Positions 1 to 6,551 of a DNA stretch of 12,167 nucleotides are shown one piece after another. The notes under the pieces are model-generated. The model was not told the origin of the DNA, did no database searches, and saw only the letters and a program-made list of their open reading frames with translations. Position 1 is the first letter of the stretch. The number at the start of each line of letters is the position of its first letter. The position numbers and the translations under genes are program-made. This DNA comes from Chloroflexota bacterium (GTDB lineage: Bacteria; Chloroflexota; UBA6077; CF-72): assembly GCA_019242065.1 (NCBI GenBank), contig JAFAWJ010000324.1, positions 1-12,167 on the forward strand. The letters run 5' to 3'.

Positions 1-174
1 CTCGGACATCGATCCCGTAAGCGACTCAGCCGTGTCGATCAAAGCGGAATACGAGCCGAAGGGTCGCGCGGCATACAGTGCCTCGGCGAGCGGCACGGGC
101 GCCTCGAAGAGCGGCCGCAGCGCGTCGGCGAACGTGTCGGCTGGCAACGCGTTGAGGGTGGCGATGGAGTGCAT
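1..174 (-). CDS. uraD: OHCU decarboxylase (UraD), N-terminal part, cut by left window edge
   Basis: Reading from an ATG at 174 to the window edge gives 58 residues. They match the N-terminus of 2-oxo-4-hydroxy-4-carboxy-5-ureidoimidazoline decarboxylase: a short 'LNALPADTFADAL' helix, then 'LFEAPVPLAEALYAARPFGS', the usual family opening with an Ala-Arg-Pro-Phe turn. The family removes CO2 from OHCU to give S-allantoin, the last step of urate oxidation in the cytoplasm. The conserved catalytic His and Glu lie further along the protein and are outside the window, so activity cannot be judged. The start codon directly follows the stop codon of the upstream gene (TAG then ATG, no gap). No clear Shine-Dalgarno precedes it, which suggests translational coupling. 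Further purine-catabolism genes may lie to the left of the window. The recognition rests on sequence pattern alone. Confidence 0.82.
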   Translation of the reverse strand, partial: MHSIATLNALPADTFADALRPLFEAPVPLAEALYAARPFGSYSALIDTAESLTGSMSE

Positions 175-837
175 CTATGTCCCGGGCGGGCAGTCGCTGC
201 GGTGCGTGGTCCCGAGTTGAATCTGATCGACGGTCCAGGTCTGGCCGTTCAGGACCAGTATGTACGTCTGATCGCTGTCTTCGATGAAGCAGCGTTGCCG
301 CTGGTCGTCGTCGGTGCGCTCGTCGTACAGCCAGCGCTCGGTCGTGTGCACCTGAGTATGCGTCTGGTCGATCGGCTGCGGCGGCGAGGCGTCGACGTTG
401 AAGGTCGAAGCGCCGCCCAGGTGCAGGCCAGACCCGCGCAGATAGTCGGCCTCGGGCCTGACCGTCTCCAGCGCGTCGGGCGAAAACAGGTCGGAAAGCT
501 GGTCGTAGCCGGCGCCGGTCGGGTCCTGAAAGACGTCGAACAGGCGCCCCAGGATGCGCTCCAGGGCGCGTTGGGGCTCGTTGGCGGCCGCCACGGCCGT
601 GGCGGTGCCCGATGCTTCGACAACCCGATCCTGGGCAATCGCGGTGAGCGACGCTTCGGCGCGCGCCGCGCGGTCCTCGGCGGCCTGCGCTCGATCCAGG
701 GCTGGCTGCAGCTCCGCCTCGGCGAGACGGGCGCGGGCGCTCTGCTGATCGAGCCACATCACGGTCGCCACGCCCAGGACCACCAGAAGCATGACGGGAA
801 AGAGCACGGCGAGCAGGCGTCCGCGGAAGCGCGTCAT
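175..837 (-). CDS. Membrane-anchored coiled-coil protein with NTF2/IMS-like C-terminal domain
   Basis: This is a 220-residue protein of no recognised family. The ATG at 837 was chosen because it places a basic N-terminus (MTRFRGR) directly before one strong membrane segment at residues 8-28. A longer frame reaching 1029 would prepend 64 low-complexity residues and run through the peptidase gene. After the anchor comes an Ala/Glu/Arg-rich coiled coil at about 31-77. A compact domain at about 88-210 follows, ending with alternating strands (ERWLYDE, QRCFIED, TYILVLN, WTVDQIQL). That pattern resembles NTF2-like or ARC6-IMS-like folds, but this is a weak inference. Cys183 and Cys216 could pair. 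The bulk of the protein probably faces outside. It shares a transcript with uraD and is divergent from the peptidase gene. The only SD-like bases (AGGA) touch the ATG, so the mRNA may be leaderless. Confidence 0.72.
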   Translation of the reverse strand: MTRFRGRLLAVLFPVMLLVVLGVATVMWLDQQSARARLAEAELQPALDRAQAAEDRAARAEASLTAIAQDRVVEASGTATAVAAANEPQRALERILGRLFDVFQDPTGAGYDQLSDLFSPDALETVRPEADYLRGSGLHLGGASTFNVDASPPQPIDQTHTQVHTTERWLYDERTDDDQRQRCFIEDSDQTYILVLNGQTWTVDQIQLGTTHRSDCPPGT

Positions 838-848
838 TCCTGTCGGGT

Positions 849-864
849 ACTCTATCGGTAGAGT
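849..864. promoter_or_regulatory. Divergent promoter palindrome (two back-to-back -10 boxes) in a 35-bp gap
   Basis: The sequence ACTCTA-TCGG-TAGAGT is a perfect 6-bp inverted repeat with a 4-bp centre. It sits in the 35-bp gap between the divergent start codons at 837 (minus) and 873 (plus). Each arm reads TAGAGT, which fits the TANNNT -10 consensus, in the direction of the gene it faces. The gap from box to start codon is 8 bp for the plus gene and 11 bp for the minus gene. A start site 6-7 bp after each box would make both mRNAs leaderless or nearly so, in keeping with the lack of a well-spaced Shine-Dalgarno for either gene. I see no good -35 for either side. The palindrome could instead be a repressor operator. 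Confidence 0.45.
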
Positions 865-872
865 CTGCGCGA

Positions 873-2486
873 GTGAACCGAACTCCTGCCTCCAGCGCGA
901 CGCGGCTGCTGGCCGACGAGGAGAAGTGGGCACGCCGCGAGCTGCCGCGCTCCAGTCGCGCCTGGTGGACGGCGTCGCTGTCGGGCCGGCCGGCCGACTA
1001 TCGACGCATGGAGGCTGCCCATCGTGCACAGAATCGGCACTATGCGCGGTCGTCGGTCATGGCCCGCATCCGGCGCTTGCTGGACTCGAGTGAGCTCGAC
1101 GAGCTGGACCGGCGCCGCCTGAATCGGCTGGCCCTGGCGTATCGTGCCAAACAGGCGCCGATCGAGCTGCTGGATCGCATCACGCGCGCCGAAGCGGCTG
1201 TCGAAGAGACGTACAGCACCTTCCGCGCCGAATTCGAAGGCCGCCGCTGCTCGGACAACGAGCTGGAGGACGTGCTGCGCGGGTCGGTTGAGTCGGACCG
1301 CGTGCAGGCGGCCTGGGACGCCCGCAAACAGATCGGCGCAGTCGTCGCGTCGCAGCTGCGCGAGCTGGCGCACCTGAGAAACGAGGCGGCACGCTCGATC
1401 GGGTACACGGATCACTGGCACGCGACGCTGTTGCTCGACGAGCTTGATCCCGACGCCCTGACGACCACGCTCGAAGAGGTTGAAGTCGCCACGCGCACGT
1501 CGTTCGCAGCGATGAAAGCCGAGCTCGACCGGCACCTGGCGCTCCGCTTCAAGATTTCCCAGCAGCAGCTGCGACCGTGGCACTACGCGGACCCGTTCTT
1601 CCAGGAGACTCCGGAAGTCTTCGCGCCACCGGCCGATCCACTGTATGCCGATCGGGATGTCGTCGAGCTTGCCGCCGAAAGCTACCGTCAGCTCGGCTTC
1701 CGGAACATCGACGCCATCCTGGAGCGTAGCGATCTGTATCCGCGCGAGGGCAAGAACCAGCACGCGTACGCGGTGGATATCGACCGTGAAGGTGACGTGC
1801 GCACGTTTCTGAATGTGCAGCCGAACGCACGCTGGATGGGTACGCTGCTGCACGAGCTCGGCCACACGATCTACCAGGACGGCATCGACCGCACCGAGCT
1901 GCCGTTCGACCTGCGGGATGATCCGCAGGGCTTTCTCAACGAAGGCTTCGCCATGTTTTGTGAGCAGCCCACGACCAATCCCGTGTGGCTGCACGAGATG
2001 CTCGGGCTGCCGACCGACGAAGCGGAGAATCTGGCCCCACGACTGGCCGCTCAAGAAACGGCGTCACTGCTGGCGTTCGTGCGCTGGTGTTTGACTATCG
2101 TGCACTTCGAGCGGCACTTTTATGCCGACCCGGACCAGGACCTGAATCGGCTGTGGTGGGACCTTGAACAGCGGTTTCAGGGCATCCCGCGGCCGGAGGG
2201 CCGCGACATGCCGGACTGGGCGGCCAAGATCCACGTGGCGATCGTGCCCGTCTACTACCAGAAGTATTTGCTCGGCCGGCTGTTTTCGGCACAGCTCACG
2301 CGCAAGATGGACGCCGATCTCCATAGCTGGTGGCAGGGGCGGGCGTCGACGGGTGACTACGTGCGACGCGAGCTGTTCAAGCCAGGGGCGCGATACGCCT
2401 GGCCGGAGCTGGTCGAGCGGGTCACGGGCGCGCCGCTCGGGGTCGAGGCGCTGGCGGCGGCGGTGCGCTGGCCGGCTGGCGCCTGA
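873..2486 (+). CDS. M2/M3-type zinc metallo-oligopeptidase
   Basis: This 537-residue soluble protein has no signal peptide and probably cleaves short peptides in the cytoplasm. The zinc site is visible: HELGH at 327-331 gives H327, E328 (catalytic base) and H331. The third ligand is E357 in NEGFAMF, 26 residues after the second His, which is the spacing of thimet-oligopeptidase (M3) and angiotensin-converting (M2) type gluzincins. Near the C-terminus H454 is followed by Y461, Y462 and Y465 (HVAIVPVYYQKY), matching the His/Tyr cluster that those families use to bind substrate and stabilise the transition state. The N-terminal 'RAWWTASLSG' resembles the opening helix of M2-like enzymes, which supports the GTG start at 873 over the ATGs near 1009. 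No SD is visible, and the mRNA may be leaderless. The gene ends 6 bp from the convergent sortase gene. The exact M2 or M3 subfamily is uncertain. Confidence 0.88.
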   Translation: MNRTPASSATRLLADEEKWARRELPRSSRAWWTASLSGRPADYRRMEAAHRAQNRHYARSSVMARIRRLLDSSELDELDRRRLNRLALAYRAKQAPIELLDRITRAEAAVEETYSTFRAEFEGRRCSDNELEDVLRGSVESDRVQAAWDARKQIGAVVASQLRELAHLRNEAARSIGYTDHWHATLLLDELDPDALTTTLEEVEVATRTSFAAMKAELDRHLALRFKISQQQLRPWHYADPFFQETPEVFAPPADPLYADRDVVELAAESYRQLGFRNIDAILERSDLYPREGKNQHAYAVDIDREGDVRTFLNVQPNARWMGTLLHELGHTIYQDGIDRTELPFDLRDDPQGFLNEGFAMFCEQPTTNPVWLHEMLGLPTDEAENLAPRLAAQETASLLAFVRWCLTIVHFERHFYADPDQDLNRLWWDLEQRFQGIPRPEGRDMPDWAAKIHVAIVPVYYQKYLLGRLFSAQLTRKMDADLHSWWQGRASTGDYVRRELFKPGARYAWPELVERVTGAPLGVEALAAAVRWPAGA

Positions 2487-2492
2487 ACTGGC

Positions 2493-3731
2493 TCAGTCCC
2501 GACGATCGACTGGCCGGGCCGCGTCGGGTGCTGCTTTCGCGGCGTCCGCGGGTTGGGCGATGACCCACAGTCGGTCCGAGTAGTCCTGGGCCACCGGATT
2601 CCACGTCCCGGCGCACGTCATCAACGTCAGCCGTCCGGTGTGCGTGGCATCGGTCGGCGAGGTGTCGGCCTCGGGGAGCACCTCGGTCTGGGTGACCTCG
2701 AAGTCGTACGCCTGACCGCGCGAGTTGGCGACGATCGAATCACCCACCTTGAGCTGATCGAGGTGGTCGAAGACGTTGTAGCCGGCCGCGCCGCGCACGT
2801 GCCCGACCAGCACGCTGTTGCCGAGTGTGACGTTGGCCGTCCCACGCACCTGGCCCACGACGAAGAGCGGTGGCTCCCAGTCGACTGGCACCACTCCGGA
2901 GTGCAGGTTGAGACGGGGAATATCGATTGAATAGATCGGCCCGGGCTTGGCGGGGGGCGCCTGCGTCGGCGGATGGGCTTTGCCGACCTGCCGCCCGAAC
3001 GCATCCGAGACGGTCAGGTTCGGCGAGTCGATCACTTCGTCGGTGGTGACAAAGTTGAGGGAGATATCTTCGTCGGCCCCCGCCTCTGGACCGGCGAAGC
3101 TCAGGCTCAGCACCCCGCTGGCTTGATCGCCATCGATCAGCGCGGGCGAGGTGGTCTCCAACTTGTAGCCCGGCAGCCAGGTCGTGGGTAAGCCGACGCT
3201 CACCTTGTGACTGTCCTGATCGGTCGGGTTGTGGACGGTCAGCGTGACATGGGCGTGGGCGCCAGGCTGGGGTGGGTCGTCGAAGGTAAAGGCCGAGTCA
3301 GTCAGTTTCAGGTCCGAGATGGATGGCGTCGCGGTCGGCGCCGCGGCGATCTCGGCGTTGAGCGCGACGGGGGTGCTGAGTTGCGGCGGCGCGAAGACCG
3401 CCGGTTGCGGCGCCGCCGAGGCTGGCGTCGGTTGAAGCGGCGCGGTTGGCGGGGTCGCCATGCCAGGCGCGTTGGCCGCCGCGCCGTCGGCTTTGGTCGC
3501 GCCTTGGCCAGCGACGACAGGGGCGCTGGCTACCGCCGCGCCGACCGCTTCGGGCGTCGAGCTCAGCCAGATCGGCGTCGGCGCGTCCGCGTTGCGCTCG
3601 GCTTCGGCCGCCTCGGGTGAGCCCTGCCAGCGCATGGCGCTGTACCAGGGCACGACGACGATGGCCGCGCCGACCAGCAGCACGCCCAGCCCGGTCGCAA
3701 GCACGACCTGGCTGGGGCGTGGCCGTCGCAT
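2493..3731 (-). CDS. Large sortase (class E/D-like) with extra Ig-like ectodomain
   Basis: This 412-residue transpeptidase would join surface proteins to the cell envelope. Residues 8-29 form an N-terminal membrane anchor. Residues about 40-135 are a low-complexity Ala/Pro/Thr linker. About 138-245 looks like a beta-sandwich of the CARDB/DUF11 kind (HVTLTVHNPT, DISLNFVTT, NLTVSDAFGR). The sortase domain fills about 265-395. The catalytic residues are present: H311 in VLVGHVRG, C373 in LTLMTCAG, and R387 in YSDRLWVIA. The family's usual length is about 200-300 residues, so the linker and extra domain account for the size. The ATG at 3731 lies 6 bp after the stop of the upstream surface-protein gene, so the two form an operon. 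That neighbour is the obvious candidate substrate. Class assignment needs a profile search; the sortase call itself is firm. Confidence 0.9.
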   Translation of the reverse strand: MRRPRPSQVVLATGLGVLLVGAAIVVVPWYSAMRWQGSPEAAEAERNADAPTPIWLSSTPEAVGAAVASAPVVAGQGATKADGAAANAPGMATPPTAPLQPTPASAAPQPAVFAPPQLSTPVALNAEIAAAPTATPSISDLKLTDSAFTFDDPPQPGAHAHVTLTVHNPTDQDSHKVSVGLPTTWLPGYKLETTSPALIDGDQASGVLSLSFAGPEAGADEDISLNFVTTDEVIDSPNLTVSDAFGRQVGKAHPPTQAPPAKPGPIYSIDIPRLNLHSGVVPVDWEPPLFVVGQVRGTANVTLGNSVLVGHVRGAAGYNVFDHLDQLKVGDSIVANSRGQAYDFEVTQTEVLPEADTSPTDATHTGRLTLMTCAGTWNPVAQDYSDRLWVIAQPADAAKAAPDAARPVDRRD

Positions 3732-3737
3732 CGCGAG

Positions 3738-4679
3738 CTAGTGGCGGCGCTCGCGACGGCGAAGCGCGATGCCGCCGCCCACGACCACCGAGCCCAGGGC
3801 CAGCACGATCAGGCCGAGTTCAGATGGAATGCCACCACCCCGCGGAGCGGTGGTCTGGGCGGTCGTGGGTACCGCCGCCGCCGCGGGCACCGGGCTCGCG
3901 CCAGTCACAGGCGCCACGGGCACCACGGGCACCACGGGCACGACCGAGACAGACGGGGCCGCAGGGGCGACCGGCACCAGCGGTGCCACGCTCAACGGCG
4001 TCGGTGTCGCGGGCGCTGTCGCGAGTGGGGTCGACGTCGCGACGACCGCCGGCGGTGTCGTCGCCGTTGCGGTGGGGACAGTGGTTGGCGTAGGCGTACA
4101 CGCGGCCGGCGTCGGCAATACGGGCGTCGGGACCTGGCCCTTGACCGGCGTTGGCGCGACGTTCAGGTAGACCGGCGTCTGAAGCACGCCCTCGGCATTG
4201 TTGACCGACGACTTCGCGTACGTGAAGATCGTGCGCCCGCCGCTGCCGCTGGGCAGACTCGGCGTCGTGAGCGTGAAGCCAGCGTTAGCAAACTGTGACC
4301 CGGAGCCTGCTTCAGGGTTGGGTTGGCCGAGCAGCGCGTTGCCCAGCGATTCTCCGCCAGCGTTCCGATCGCCCAGGTAGATGCTGACTGACGAAATGCC
4401 AGGACCCGCCGTGGCGGTGTTGTCGTAGGCGATCCCCTTGATCGTGATGGTCGTGCCCGACATCACCGTGTCATAGGGCGAGGGATTCTCCAGCTCGATG
4501 TGGACCCCGGACTTCGGGACGACACATGGGACAGCCGTCGCCGTTGGACCGCTGGGCGGCGGCGACGTTGGTGTCGCAGTTGCCGCCTGAGCGAGTGTGT
4601 CAGCCGCCGCCACACTGGCACTGGACAAAAACGCGAGTACGAGGAACAAGGACGTCGTGGTCCGAAGGAACACACCCAC
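3738..4679 (-). CDS. Secreted stalked surface protein, candidate sortase partner
   Basis: This 313-residue protein is exported and envelope-anchored. A signal peptide covers residues 1-26 (hydrophobic LFLVLAFLSS, then ASVAAA before D27). One Ig-like domain follows at about 57-175, with strands such as TTITIKGIAYD and ISSVSIYLGD, bracketed by Cys52 and Cys194, which might form a disulfide. Residues 176-283 are a Thr/Pro/Val/Ala stalk that includes VPV repeats. Residues 288-306 are a hydrophobic segment, ending in the basic tail RRRERRH. This layout matches a cell-wall sorting signal, but no LPXTG or LAXTG is present. The nearest candidates are APRGGG (278-283) and IPSEL (284-288). It may therefore be a plain membrane anchor. 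The GTG at 4679 is set by a strong SD 10 nt upstream and by the signal peptide beginning right after it. The gene is first in a two-gene operon with the sortase. Its ligand or function is unknown. Confidence 0.82.
   Translation of the reverse strand: MGVFLRTTTSLFLVLAFLSSASVAAADTLAQAATATPTSPPPSGPTATAVPCVVPKSGVHIELENPSPYDTVMSGTTITIKGIAYDNTATAGPGISSVSIYLGDRNAGGESLGNALLGQPNPEAGSGSQFANAGFTLTTPSLPSGSGGRTIFTYAKSSVNNAEGVLQTPVYLNVAPTPVKGQVPTPVLPTPAACTPTPTTVPTATATTPPAVVATSTPLATAPATPTPLSVAPLVPVAPAAPSVSVVPVVPVVPVAPVTGASPVPAAAAVPTTAQTTAPRGGGIPSELGLIVLALGSVVVGGGIALRRRERRH
3912..3938. repeat. Three tandem 9-bp units coding the VPV stalk repeats
   Basis: Three adjacent copies of a 9-bp unit are present: CGCCACGGG, then CACCACGGG twice, with the next CAC starting a fourth. 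They are in frame with the minus-strand surface-protein gene and encode the Val-Pro-Val repeats of its stalk. In-frame units of this kind can change in number by slippage and so alter stalk length without breaking the gene. Confidence 0.75.
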
Positions 4680-4689
4680 CAGCTACGCG

Positions 4690-4695
4690 ACCTCC
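4690..4695 (-). promoter_or_regulatory. Shine-Dalgarno GGAGGT for the stalked surface protein
   Basis: On the minus strand GGAGGT lies 10 nt before the GTG at 4679. It decides the start among several in-frame GTG codons (the next is 6 nt downstream). It is one of only two good SD sites in the window; the other precedes the solute-binding protein. Most other genes here are overlapped or appear leaderless. I see no convincing -35/-10 pair for this gene in 4700-4780. Confidence 0.7.
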
Positions 4696-4741
4696 GTCGT
4701 ATTGGTCAAGAAACCCGTCTCGGTTCAACAGAGTAACCCCT

Positions 4742-4770
4742 TTGACCCTGCGTGTGGGGACGACGACAAT
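4742..4770 (+). promoter_or_regulatory. Sigma-70-type promoter for the glycan operon
   Basis: TTGACC at 4742-4747 (5 of 6 to TTGACA) and GACAAT at 4765-4770 (4 of 6 to TATAAT) are separated by exactly 17 bp. A start site 6-7 bp downstream would fall at about 4776-4778, two to four bases before the GTG at 4780, giving a leaderless or nearly leaderless mRNA. This agrees with the absence of any Shine-Dalgarno there. It would drive the GT2-SDR-aminotransferase-methyltransferase-YfhO operon. Confidence 0.55.
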
Positions 4771-4779
4771 TGAGCGGCT

Positions 4780-5532
4780 GTGGCCCCACGCCCGTCCATC
4801 ACTGCTTTTTTTCCCTGCTACAACGATGCGGGCACCATTGCCAGCATCGTGATCATTGCCGACCGCACGCTGCGCGAGCTGACCGATGAGTACGAGATCA
4901 TCGTCGCCAACGACGCCAGTACGGATAACTCGGCGATTATCCTCGACGAACTCAGCCACAAGTACCCGCGGCTGCGCGTCGTGCATCACACGACCAACCA
5001 TGGCTACGGTGGCAATTTGCGGAGCATGTTCGCCATCGCGACCATGGACCTCATCTTCTATACGGACGGGGACGCGCAGTACGACCCGGCCGAGCTGAGC
5101 ACGCTGTACGCACGGCTTGGGCCCGACGTGGACGTCGTGCAGGGGTGGAAGATCGAGCGCCACGATCCCCTGCACCGCAAGATCATCGGCCGTCTTTACC
5201 ATCATTTCGTCAAGTGGTGGTTCGGCCTGCATTTGCGCGATGTCGACTGTGATTTCCGACTCTTCCGACGCTATGTGCTCGAGAGCTTTCCACTCGAAAG
5301 CAACAGCGGCTGTATCACCGTCGAGATGATGACGCGCGTAGAGCAGGGCGGGTTTCGGGTGGTCGAGGTGCCCGTCCATCACTACTTCCGGGCCTACGGT
5401 CAGAGTCAGTTCTTCAACTTCGGTCGCGTCGCCAGAACCTTAGAGGAGCTCACGGGTTTGTGGATCAGGCTCAAACTGTTGCGAAGTCGAGACCTGTCGG
5501 GGGCAGCGACACCGCCCCGGGTGATCGCGTGA
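4780..5532 (+). CDS. GT2 glycosyltransferase, polyprenyl-phosphate sugar synthase type
   Basis: This 250-residue GT-A fold enzyme probably moves a sugar from an NDP-sugar to a polyprenyl phosphate at the inner face of the membrane, as dolichol-phosphate mannose synthase and CsbB do. Visible motifs are the N-terminal strand FFPCYNDAGT (10-19), EIIVANDASTDN (39-50) for nucleotide binding, and the metal-binding TDGDAQYDP (95-103), which is characteristic of this subgroup. RDVDCDFRLFRR (153-164) and the QGW/R region at 121-127 follow. The C-terminal amphipathic helix (about 215-235) may touch the membrane. There are no C-terminal membrane segments, unlike CsbB/GtrB. The GTG at 4780 is the only start that keeps the first beta strand, and no SD precedes it. 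A T7 run sits at codons 9-11 (4806-4812). The last four bases overlap the next gene (GTGA). The sugar and acceptor are not known. Confidence 0.88.
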   Translation: MAPRPSITAFFPCYNDAGTIASIVIIADRTLRELTDEYEIIVANDASTDNSAIILDELSHKYPRLRVVHHTTNHGYGGNLRSMFAIATMDLIFYTDGDAQYDPAELSTLYARLGPDVDVVQGWKIERHDPLHRKIIGRLYHHFVKWWFGLHLRDVDCDFRLFRRYVLESFPLESNSGCITVEMMTRVEQGGFRVVEVPVHHYFRAYGQSQFFNFGRVARTLEELTGLWIRLKLLRSRDLSGAATPPRVIA

Positions 5533-6551
5533 AGCGCGACTACGAGGACGAGCACGTCCTGGTGACCGGCGGGCTGGGCTTCATCGGCTCCAACCTGGCG
5601 ATCAGGCTGTTGCAGCTGGGCGCGTACGTCACCGTCGTCGACAGCCTGATCCCAGAAACCGGCGGCAACCCCTTCAACATCCACACGGTGCAGGACGACC
5701 CGCGTCTGACGGTGCGCACGGTGGACGTACGCGACTCACTGGCCATGGAGCGCCTGGTCCGCAACCAGTCGGTCATCTTCAACCTTGCCGGCCAGGTCAG
5801 CCACATTGACTCGATGCAGGACCCGTTCACCGACCTGGAGATCAACTGTCGCAGCCAGCTTGCCCTGCTGGATACCTGTCGGCGTGTGGTGCCCGAGACG
5901 AAGGTCGTCTTCGCCAGCACGCGCCAGATTTACGGCCGCGTGCCCGACGAGCAGCTTCCGGTAGACGAGCGCCAGCCGCCCAACCCGGTCGACGTCAACG
6001 GCATCAACAAGCTGGCCGGCGAGCGCTACCACGTTCTGTACAACAACGTGTACGGCATCCGTACCTGCGTGCTGCGGCTGACCAACACCTACGGACCGCG
6101 CATGCTGGTCAAGAACAATCGGCAGACGGCCATAGGCTGGCTCATCCGCCAGGTGATGGATGGCGAGACGATCACGGTCTTTGGCGATGGCTTGCAGCTG
6201 CGCGACTTCACCTACGTCGACGACGCGGTCGAGGCGTTCCTGATCGCCGGCGCCAACGATGCGGCCAACGGCCAGGTGTTCAACGTGGGGGCGATGGAGC
6301 CGATCAGCCTGCGCGAGCTTGCTGAGCTGCTCATCGAGGTCGGTGGCGCAGGCCGTTTCGAGCTGATTCCGTTTCCGCCCGAACGCAAGGCGATCGATAT
6401 CGGTTCCATTTATGTCGACGATCGGAAGATTCGACGGGTGCTGAAATGGCGGCCACGGGTCGACATGCGCGAGGGGCTGTCGCGCACGATTGACTTTTAT
6501 CGCGCGCATCGCGGCGAGTACTGGGCATCACCGGCACCCGCGGTCGTATGA
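5529..6551 (+). CDS. Extended SDR, NDP-sugar epimerase/dehydratase type with Tyr-to-Asn change in YxxxK
   Basis: This is a 340-residue NAD-dependent epimerase/dehydratase family protein acting on a nucleotide sugar. The GTG at 5529 overlaps the upstream stop (GTGA) and leaves a normal N-terminus. A longer frame from 5460 would add 23 residues read through the GT2 gene and is unlikely. The Rossmann motif GGLGFIG (14-20, G14/G17/G20) is intact. The NAD-ribose acid lies in VVDSL, and D in VRTVDVRDS marks the adenine pocket. LRLTNTYGPR and GDGLQLRDFTYVDD are typical of sugar epimerases. The catalytic motif reads N157-G-I-N-K161, so the expected Tyr of YxxxK is Asn while the Lys is kept. The Ser/Thr of the triad is present in FASTRQIYG. 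Either this is a subfamily with different chemistry or the protein has lost redox activity. It sits between a GT2 and an aminotransferase, suggesting amino-sugar synthesis. Confidence 0.88.
   Translation: MKRDYEDEHVLVTGGLGFIGSNLAIRLLQLGAYVTVVDSLIPETGGNPFNIHTVQDDPRLTVRTVDVRDSLAMERLVRNQSVIFNLAGQVSHIDSMQDPFTDLEINCRSQLALLDTCRRVVPETKVVFASTRQIYGRVPDEQLPVDERQPPNPVDVNGINKLAGERYHVLYNNVYGIRTCVLRLTNTYGPRMLVKNNRQTAIGWLIRQVMDGETITVFGDGLQLRDFTYVDDAVEAFLIAGANDAANGQVFNVGAMEPISLRELAELLIEVGGAGRFELIPFPPERKAIDIGSIYVDDRKIRRVLKWRPRVDMREGLSRTIDFYRAHRGEYWASPAPAVV

Noticed and set aside
26..757. 243-codon minus-strand frame spanning the uraD junction
   Set aside because: It is Arg/Pro-rich and out of frame with both uraD and the anchored protein, whose own frames explain the region.
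169..861. 230-codon plus-strand frame opposite the membrane-anchored protein
   Set aside because: Arg/Gly/Val-rich antisense shadow with no signal, domain or RBS; the minus-strand frame has a clear anchor and coiled coil.
852..2054. 400-codon open frame on the minus strand across the peptidase gene
   Set aside because: It lies opposite a gene with an intact HELGH...E zinc site, has no recognisable domain, and is expected from GC-rich codon bias.
2484..2495. Possible bidirectional terminator between the convergent peptidase and sortase genes
   Set aside because: Only 6 bp separate the stop codons, and I found no stem with a T tract on either strand nearby.
4600..5382. 260-codon minus-strand frame across the GT2 gene and the promoter gap
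   Set aside because: It would bury the GT2 motifs and the start and SD of the surface-protein gene; the composition is that of an antisense shadow.
5460..5528. Upstream ATG extension of the SDR gene
   Set aside because: The extra 23 residues are read through the GT2 gene, have no SDR character, and the GTGA overlap at 5529 is the pattern used by the neighbouring junctions.
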